Source of the DNA: Caldifarciminota bacterium
GTDB lineage: Bacteria > Hydrothermota > UBA3073 > NMUJ01
DNA: 19,758 nucleotides
Direction of reading: 5' to 3'
Assembly: GCA_021158725.1 (NCBI GenBank)
Contig: JAGGUB010000027.1
Span: forward strand, 1-19,758
A program made the position numbers and the translations under genes. This document shows positions 14,519 through 19,758 of this stretch, piece after piece (positions within the stretch are counted from its first letter, which is position 1; each line of letters begins with the position of its first letter). The notes under the pieces were generated by a model that was not told where the DNA came from, made no database searches, and saw only the letters and a list, made by a program, of their open reading frames with translations.

Positions 14519-15540
14519 AGGTGGTAATAGCTACAGGTGGTACAGGTGGCCATATATTTTTGGGTAAAACGATTGGTGATATGCTCAAAAGCAAAGGGGT
14601 TGAAGTTGTCTACATTACAACAAGTAAGGGACTGGGTACACAGTTGCTACCAACTGAATGCACTTATGTTCATAGATTTTATGGTATCACGTGTGTACGT
14701 GATGTGTTGAATGCATTGTTTGTGTTTGTACCTGCATTCATACATGTTTTACGGATATATAGAGTTGAACGTCCATCTCTGGTCATAGGTACGGGTAGCT
14801 ATCCATCTTTTGTACCGATATTGGTGGCGGTAACGTTATCTATACCCACGGTGATGTATGAGGTAGATACCGTACCGGGTAGGGTGACAAGGTTGCTTTG
14901 TCGGTACGTAGATAAGATGTTGCTTGCGTTCCCAGAAGCCTGTGATAGGTTAGGGGTTGGTGAGGTAATCGGCATACCACTACGTAGGTCGATATTGAAG
15001 CTCAACCGTAACTGTGAATTGACAGATAGACCACATATATTGGTGATGGGTGGCTCACAAGGTGCGAAACAGCTAACCCAACTCGGTATAGAATTAGCGC
15101 AAGCACTACCGGAGTACGATTTCACCATAATTACAGGTACACGCATATGGGATAGGGTAAGTGGTGTAAAGCTACCTAATCTACAGCTTATACCGTTTAC
15201 CACAGATATGGCAAGCATATATTCGAATACACAGCTGGTGATCGCACGTGCGGGTGCGTTGTCGTTGGCTGAATTCTCGTATCTTGGTATCCCGGCAATA
15301 TTGATACCATTTCCATACGCTACACAGGATCACCAGTACTATAATGCGCTACATTTCAATAAAGGGGCTATAATTTTGCGTGAATCTCAAGCTACGGTTG
15401 ATAAGCTTATGGATGCAATCCGTTACCTGCTTTCGGATGTATCTACCTACCAGCAAAAATGTAAAGCTATGCGTGAAGCAACAACTGGTATCAACCCGGA
15501 GGTCATCTATGACAGTATACGGGGGCTCGTTTTTCGATGA
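14515..15540 (+). CDS. murG: Lipid II synthase: undecaprenyl-PP-MurNAc-pentapeptide GlcNAc transferase
   Basis: The 341-residue peripheral membrane GT-B glycosyltransferase adds GlcNAc to lipid I to form lipid II. Motifs are GGTGGHI (8-14), IGTGSYPSFVP (91-101), GIPLR (153-157), the nucleotide loop GGSQGA (179-184), and RAGALSLAEFSYLGIPAILIP (245-265 region) ending QDHQYYNA (271-278). The usual HEQN segment reads YEVDTVPG (115-122), and the P of GGHxxP is replaced (GGHIFLG), which are departures from common MurG sequences. The start at 14515 gives MKVVIATGG and forms an ATGA overlap with ftsW; an in-frame TTG at 14491 is rejected. The murC start lies inside its 3' end. Confidence 0.93.
   Translation: MKVVIATGGTGGHIFLGKTIGDMLKSKGVEVVYITTSKGLGTQLLPTECTYVHRFYGITCVRDVLNALFVFVPAFIHVLRIYRVERPSLVIGTGSYPSFVPILVAVTLSIPTVMYEVDTVPGRVTRLLCRYVDKMLLAFPEACDRLGVGEVIGIPLRRSILKLNRNCELTDRPHILVMGGSQGAKQLTQLGIELAQALPEYDFTIITGTRIWDRVSGVKLPNLQLIPFTTDMASIYSNTQLVIARAGALSLAEFSYLGIPAILIPFPYATQDHQYYNALHFNKGAIILRESQATVDKLMDAIRYLLSDVSTYQQKCKAMREATTGINPEVIYDSIRGLVFR
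15498..15502 (+). promoter_or_regulatory. Ribosome binding site for murC inside murG
   Basis: GGAGG is 6 bases before the ATG at 15509. The frame is open for 43 codons further upstream, but that part reads through murG in another frame and has no family likeness, so this site settles the start. Confidence 0.8.
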
Positions 15541-16900
15541 TTGGGGTGTAAAACGTATACACTTCGTAGGTATAGGTGGAGTAGGTACGAGTGGTATCGC
15601 AGAATTATTACATACAATGGGGTTTGAGGTGTCAGGTTCGGACCTTGAAGAGACCGAAATCACACAACGGTTGGCTCGACTTGGCATCAAAGTGAGTATC
15701 GGGCATAACCCAGCAAACGTCCACGGTAAGGATCTAATCGTATACTCAACCGCGGTGAAAGAAGACAATCCTGAGCTGATCAAGGCACGTGAACTCCATA
15801 TACCATGTATACCACGTGCGGAGATGTTAGCTGAGCTTACGCGTGTCAAACGCGGTATAGCGGTGGCGGGGTCACATGGTAAGACAACGACCACGTCACT
15901 ACTCGGTATAATACTCGAGGAGGCAGGGTTCGATCCCACCATAGTCGTGGGTGGGATATTGAAACGTTACAACACTAATGCGAAGCTGGGTGAAGGTGAG
16001 TTCATAGTGTTTGAAGCCGATGAGAGTGATCGTAGCTTCCTCAAATTCTTACCCCTCATGGAGGTGATCACAAATATTGACCTGGAGCATCTGGAAACCT
16101 ACACCGATATCGATGATATCAAAAATACGTTTTTTGAGTTCATGCATCGTGTACCGTTTTATGGGTTGTTGGTGTTGAACCTCGACGACCCCAACATAAG
16201 GGAGATGTTGCCACGGTTACGACGTCGATATGTATCGTATGGATTAGGACACAATAACGATTGGTATGCGGATAATATAGTTATGGGTGAACGTATGGAA
16301 TTTGATGTCTTCCACAAAGGTAAGATATACGATAGGTTTACGTTATCCATACCTGGTAGACATCACGTACTTAATGCACTCGCTGCTATTGTGGTAGCAC
16401 ATCGGTTAAATGTACCAGTAGATACGATAAAGCGGGCATTACGTAATTTCCGTGGCATTAAGCGCCGTTTCGATATATACACGAGGATGGGTGACACGGT
16501 GGTGATGACCGATTATGCACACCATCCACGTGAGATAGAGGCAGTGATACTTACTATATTGGAGCTCCATAAGGCTGGTAGAATAAGGGTGATATTTGAG
16601 CCACACCTATATTCGAGGACTAAGTTACTTGCTAACGAGTTTGCACGTGCGTTAAGCCTGGCAGATGAGGTGATAGTGACTAAAATTTACAAGGCAAGAG
16701 AGGAACCCATACCTGGTGTGACGGGTGAACTCATAACCCGCAAGTGTACAATTAAAGCAAGATACATTGAAGACGACCATACAATTATTGAGTATCTCAG
16801 ATCGACGACAAAAGATGGTGATTTCTTTGCATTTTTGGGTGCCGGCAGAATATATAAGCTGGCAGAGGAGTTTGCTAAATCTTTACATGAGAAGCAGTAA
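15509..16900 (+). CDS. murC: UDP-N-acetylmuramate:L-alanine ligase
   Basis: The 463-residue cytoplasmic ligase adds L-alanine to UDP-MurNAc. The N-terminal domain shows HFVGIGGVGTSGIAELL (18-34) and VSGSD (41-45). GSHGKTTTT (121-129) is the MurC-type P-loop, with His where other Mur ligases have Asn. EADESDRSF (169-177), NIDLEHLETY (189-198), the DYAHHPREIEA segment (335-345) and FEPHLYSRTKLLANEFARAL (363-382) follow. Length is normal (about 450-490). No murB or ddl follows; ftsQ starts 14 bases before its stop. Confidence 0.96.
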   Translation: MTVYGGSFFDDWGVKRIHFVGIGGVGTSGIAELLHTMGFEVSGSDLEETEITQRLARLGIKVSIGHNPANVHGKDLIVYSTAVKEDNPELIKARELHIPCIPRAEMLAELTRVKRGIAVAGSHGKTTTTSLLGIILEEAGFDPTIVVGGILKRYNTNAKLGEGEFIVFEADESDRSFLKFLPLMEVITNIDLEHLETYTDIDDIKNTFFEFMHRVPFYGLLVLNLDDPNIREMLPRLRRRYVSYGLGHNNDWYADNIVMGERMEFDVFHKGKIYDRFTLSIPGRHHVLNALAAIVVAHRLNVPVDTIKRALRNFRGIKRRFDIYTRMGDTVVMTDYAHHPREIEAVILTILELHKAGRIRVIFEPHLYSRTKLLANEFARALSLADEVIVTKIYKAREEPIPGVTGELITRKCTIKARYIEDDHTIIEYLRSTTKDGDFFAFLGAGRIYKLAEEFAKSLHEKQ

Positions 16901-17507
16901 ATGGGCTGTAACTATTGTTTTGTTGTATATATTGGCGGGGATATTGGTTAAGATGCCAACAACCGTGAAACTCACCAAACTCATAGTTGAGGGAACCTCT
17001 GACAGCAGTCGTATCGTGAAGTTGATGGGCTTGGACTCACTCATGTCTGTAAGCAGTGGTGAATTGAAGTTGTTGGAACATAAATTGTTGGAAAGTGGCC
17101 AGTTTACACAGGTAAAGCTTATGCTGGATAGAGGTGGCCAACTATTCGTTACCGTGAAAGAATGGGATAAGGTTTTGGGCCGGCTTGACGATAGCACATA
17201 CGTTTCACCTGATGGTGGGATCTTTATCTCATCCAGAAAGTACGAATGTCCATACATTCGCACGGATATGGAGTTTGATAATGTACCGATGCCAATCTAT
17301 AGGTTATTGAAATATCTCGAAGGTAAAGTAGACTCCCTAAACGTGACATCAGATAGTATCAATGTGTGGCTAACCGATGGTACTGAACTTGTGTTCTCAT
17401 GGTACACGATAGATGATGGATTAACTATATGGACAAACCTATGTAAGCAAGGTATAAAGGTGCGATACCTTGATTTGCGGTATCCCGGTATAGGGGTGGA
17501 ACGATGA
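16887..17507 (+). CDS. ftsQ: FtsQ/DivIB-like division protein
   Basis: The 206-residue product has a short cytoplasmic tail, one membrane helix (about 6-22), a POTRA-like domain (TKLIVEGTSDSSRIVKLMGL to VTVKEWDKV, about 29-96), and a beta domain ending KVRYLDLRYPGIGVER. That ending matches the IDLR motif typical of FtsQ. It is smaller than E. coli FtsQ (276), with a shortened beta region. FtsQ recruits FtsL and FtsB to the septum and restrains FtsWI. Similarity is weak and the call leans on topology and position between murC and ftsA. The ATG at 16887 lies in murC; a GAGGAG 16 bases upstream is too far to act alone, so translation is probably coupled. It overlaps ftsA by 4 bases. Confidence 0.82.
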   Translation: MRSSKWAVTIVLLYILAGILVKMPTTVKLTKLIVEGTSDSSRIVKLMGLDSLMSVSSGELKLLEHKLLESGQFTQVKLMLDRGGQLFVTVKEWDKVLGRLDDSTYVSPDGGIFISSRKYECPYIRTDMEFDNVPMPIYRLLKYLEGKVDSLNVTSDSINVWLTDGTELVFSWYTIDDGLTIWTNLCKQGIKVRYLDLRYPGIGVER

Positions 17508-18727
17508 CACGTCGTGTGATAGGGGCGATCGATCTTGGTACCACAAAGGTAGCCACCGCAGTAGCGTTGGTGTATGATACAAACATACGGGTGTTAAGTA
17601 TAGCGTCGGAACCATGTTCAGGTATGCGGTGGGGTATAATAGAGGATCGAGAGGAGGTGCTCAACAAAACACGAGCTGCATGGGTACGTGCAGTTCGTAT
17701 GGCAGGTATTAGGCCTACACATGTGTTGATGAGTATCACATCGGAGGAGACAGAGTTCTTCCCTACACGTGGTATGGTGAAGGTAACATCGGGCAAGATA
17801 ACGAAACTCGATATACATACGGCACTCGAACTCGCAAGTAGCACACGCATAGGTGAAGGTAAACGCATGATCGACCTCATACCACGTTATTATGTGTTGG
17901 ATCAACGTGAAGAGTATCGTACGTATAGACCACCAATAGGGTATGTAGCGGGGCAACTTGAAGTACACGCATATATGGTGTTATTACCAGATAATCTGCT
18001 TGCTAACTACGAGTTACTGGCGAAAGAGCTGGGTGTAAAGATAGAGCGGTTCATACTGCAGTCCGTAGCTTCTGCATATGCGGTGTCACGTGAGCTTGAA
18101 CGTGAAGAAGGTGTTATGGTTGTAGATATAGGGGGTGGAACCGCTGACATGGCGTTCTTTCAAGATGGTAGATTAGCAGGTGGTGGCAGTAAAGCTGGTA
18201 TAGGGGGTAGAACCATAATAACGGCGTTGAGCCAGAATCTCGGTATACCATTGGTGGAAGCCGAACGTCTACTAAAGGAGGTGGATCTATCGCTGGATTA
18301 CGTTAATGAATATTATAAAGTGAGTCGTTCCACAGGTTATGTGGAGATCGATCTCAACGAAGTGCAATCAATAATGCTCAACTATGTGGAATATTTCTAT
18401 AAGCTGATCATAGAGTGGTTACGTCGTATATATCAGACCAAAAGGAAAGTGCTATTGCCGCCACGTGGGATAATATTGACGGGTGGTATGGCTAACCTCA
18501 AGGGTATAATCTCTGAAAAGGTTATCAAACATATGGAAAACAAGTTGGGGATACAGTTGCCGATCTCCATAGGTGAGATCGCACCTATTGAAGGTGTATC
18601 AGAAGAGTATCTGACACCCCCTTACGCTACGTTGTTGGGTATGTTAGTGACAACCAATTACCAGAAGGTAGAAGTTGTACCCAGTGGAGGTATATTTAGT
18701 AAAATAGTGAGGTGGTTGTTTGGCTAA
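17504..18727 (+). CDS. ftsA: Cell division protein FtsA
   Basis: The 407-residue actin-like ATPase tethers FtsZ to the membrane. It has phosphate 1 AIDLGTTKVATAV (8-20), phosphate 2 VVDIGGGTADMAFF (206-219), adenosine motif ILTGGMANLKGI (324-335), and ends with an amphipathic helix IFSKIVRWLFG (397-407), the membrane-targeting sequence. Subdomain 1C lies near 85-165. All parts needed for FtsZ tethering are present, which implies that FtsZ is encoded somewhere in the genome although it is not next in line here. It begins with an ATGA overlap on ftsQ and is followed after 15 bases by an M16 protease. Confidence 0.95.
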   Translation: MTRRVIGAIDLGTTKVATAVALVYDTNIRVLSIASEPCSGMRWGIIEDREEVLNKTRAAWVRAVRMAGIRPTHVLMSITSEETEFFPTRGMVKVTSGKITKLDIHTALELASSTRIGEGKRMIDLIPRYYVLDQREEYRTYRPPIGYVAGQLEVHAYMVLLPDNLLANYELLAKELGVKIERFILQSVASAYAVSRELEREEGVMVVDIGGGTADMAFFQDGRLAGGGSKAGIGGRTIITALSQNLGIPLVEAERLLKEVDLSLDYVNEYYKVSRSTGYVEIDLNEVQSIMLNYVEYFYKLIIEWLRRIYQTKRKVLLPPRGIILTGGMANLKGIISEKVIKHMENKLGIQLPISIGEIAPIEGVSEEYLTPPYATLLGMLVTTNYQKVEVVPSGGIFSKIVRWLFG

Positions 18728-18731
18728 CTAT

Positions 18732-18738
18732 AAGGAGG
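18732..18738 (+). promoter_or_regulatory. Strong ribosome binding site for the M16 protease
   Basis: AAGGAGG ends 4 bases before the ATG at 18743 and lies in the 15-base gap after ftsA. It is one of the strongest such sites in the window and suggests independent, efficient initiation on the same transcript. Confidence 0.8.
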
Positions 18739-18742
18739 TAAC

Positions 18743-19758
18743 ATGCGTAGGTTAACCACCATTTTGATGATATCACTGTGGTTACCGCTATTCGGTGGTG
18801 TACACACTTTAGATAATGGGCTTACGGTGATAGTGAAGCAGCTACCTGGTAGCCCGGTGGTAAGCATCTGGTATGGTATAAAAACTGGTAGTGGATACGA
18901 AGAAGGATTATATGGTACAGGTATATCACACTATGTGGAGCACCTCGTTGGTGATGGTACCGAACATTACACGAAGGCACAAATAGACAGCATAAAGGAG
19001 GCATTGGGTGGCATGGCGAACGCATACACGACGAAGGAGCTTACATGTTACTACATCACAGTATCTGAGAAGCATTTGAGGACGGCACTCGATTTACTTA
19101 CAGAGGAGGTGTTCCGCTCCACCATACCACAGGAAGCTGTCGATATGCAACGTGGTATCATACTCAAGGAAATACTGCAAAACTTGGATGAGCCCGAAGA
19201 TCGGTTGTATCAACTGATGATGCGTGCACTATTCCTTGATATGCCGATGCGATATCCAACGATAGGGTATACCGAGTTATTTAAGGGTATCACAAGGGAC
19301 GAACTAATCGCATATTACAGGAAACACTATGTACCTAATAATGCTATTCTGGCGATAGCGGGTGATGTAGATGAGGGTGAAGTCTTGAATATTGTGGATG
19401 AGATTGTTGGCACCATAAAGCCCGGTAGATACGTTTACAAACCGATACCGGCAGAACCGGCACCACCAACGATACGGATGGTAGAGGATACGATGGCGAT
19501 CGAAAAAGCATATCTTGCGATAGGGTTTAGGAATGTTGATATTGCACATCCTGACCTCTATCCGATAGATGTGTTAGCAACGTTATTAGGTGAGGGTGAA
19601 TCCAGCATCTTAAGGCAACGGTTGACAAAGGAGCGTAACCTTGCACTCACGGTGGATGTGTGGTCACATACACCACATGCACCGTATGGGTATTTTGCGA
19701 TATGGACATCTTGTGTACCTGAGAGCCTTGAGCAGCTAAAAGCTGAAATATTTCACAT
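18743..19758 (+). CDS. M16-family zinc metalloprotease, truncated by the window end
   Basis: The visible 338 codons encode a likely signal peptide (MRRLTTILMISLWLPLFGG, about 1-19) and an M16 peptidase domain. The inverted zinc motif is HYVEH (63-67) with Glu66 as the base, and Glu143 in IILKEI lies 76 residues after His67, the expected third ligand. ANAYTTKELTCYY (92-104), HYVPNNAILAIAGDV and the second-domain start AIEKAYLAIGFRN agree with the pitrilysin/processing-peptidase family. M16B proteins are usually 410-450 residues, so roughly the last quarter is missing here. The signal peptide points to action outside the inner membrane. It follows ftsA by 15 bases, where ftsZ is normally found. 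Its substrate is unknown and a role in division is only positional inference. Confidence 0.92.
   Translation, partial: MRRLTTILMISLWLPLFGGVHTLDNGLTVIVKQLPGSPVVSIWYGIKTGSGYEEGLYGTGISHYVEHLVGDGTEHYTKAQIDSIKEALGGMANAYTTKELTCYYITVSEKHLRTALDLLTEEVFRSTIPQEAVDMQRGIILKEILQNLDEPEDRLYQLMMRALFLDMPMRYPTIGYTELFKGITRDELIAYYRKHYVPNNAILAIAGDVDEGEVLNIVDEIVGTIKPGRYVYKPIPAEPAPPTIRMVEDTMAIEKAYLAIGFRNVDIAHPDLYPIDVLATLLGEGESSILRQRLTKERNLALTVDVWSHTPHAPYGYFAIWTSCVPESLEQLKAEIFH

Noticed and set aside
15380..15508. 43-codon extension of MurC upstream of 15509
   Set aside because: It reads through murG out of frame without family similarity, and the GGAGG at 15498 fits the later start.
15349..15942. A 197-codon open frame on the minus strand across murG and murC
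   Set aside because: It is the antisense shadow of two clearly recognised genes, has no family motif, and is rich in Ser, Pro and Ile as antisense frames are.
1..19758. Mobile elements, prophage, CRISPR, toxin-antitoxin or defence genes
   Set aside because: No transposase, integrase, spaced repeat array or defence motif was found in either strand by reading; all long plus-strand genes are housekeeping or transport.

Overview
This window looks like a chromosome segment from a bacterium, probably an uncultured or deep-branching anaerobic lineage. The lineage guess is inference: no marker here fixes the phylum. All genes but one are on the plus strand, and most are packed with overlaps. MurE carries the DNPR motif of meso-diaminopimelate-adding enzymes, which indicates m-DAP peptidoglycan. 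I saw no tRNA, rRNA, CRISPR array or insertion sequence, and there is no gene-free stretch of 300 bases; the first 110 bases hold no gene I can recognise.

Region 1 (111-3782) is a set of small stress and transport genes: a GYD-domain protein, a two-CBS-domain protein, two different CPA2-type cation/proton antiporters in a row, and, on the minus strand and convergent with them, a five-helix EamA-type membrane protein.

Region 2 (3783-6386) is an iron-uptake unit. A DtxR/MntR-type metalloregulator is followed by feoA and feoB, each joined to the next by a 4-base ATGA overlap. The 185-base divergent spacer before it holds a promoter for each direction. It also holds a perfect 16-bp palindrome on the -10 of the regulator promoter and a second palindrome midway between the two promoters. 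The simplest reading is an autoregulated, metal-responsive ferrous iron operon.

Region 3 (6409-19758) is a division and cell wall (dcw) cluster behind one promoter and three 10-bp TGGTGA repeats that look like an MraZ operator. The order is mraZ, a STAS-like gene, rsmH, an ftsL-like gene, ftsI, murE, mraY, murD, ftsW, murG, murC, ftsQ, ftsA, then an M16 zinc protease cut by the window edge. From mraZ to ftsA the largest gap is one base, so the whole set is probably one transcript. The products make and flip-side-process lipid II (MurE, MraY, MurD, MurG, MurC), polymerise and crosslink septal peptidoglycan (FtsW, FtsI), and anchor the divisome (FtsL, FtsQ, FtsA).

The most unusual points are in this cluster. 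A STAS-like protein with no phospho-acceptor serine sits between mraZ and rsmH. FtsI appears to lack about 80 residues of its pedestal head, and its partner FtsW has lost the conserved Glu and Lys of the SEDS QPSE-x-x-K motif. murF, murB and ddl are absent from the cluster, and an M16 protease occupies the place where ftsZ normally follows ftsA.
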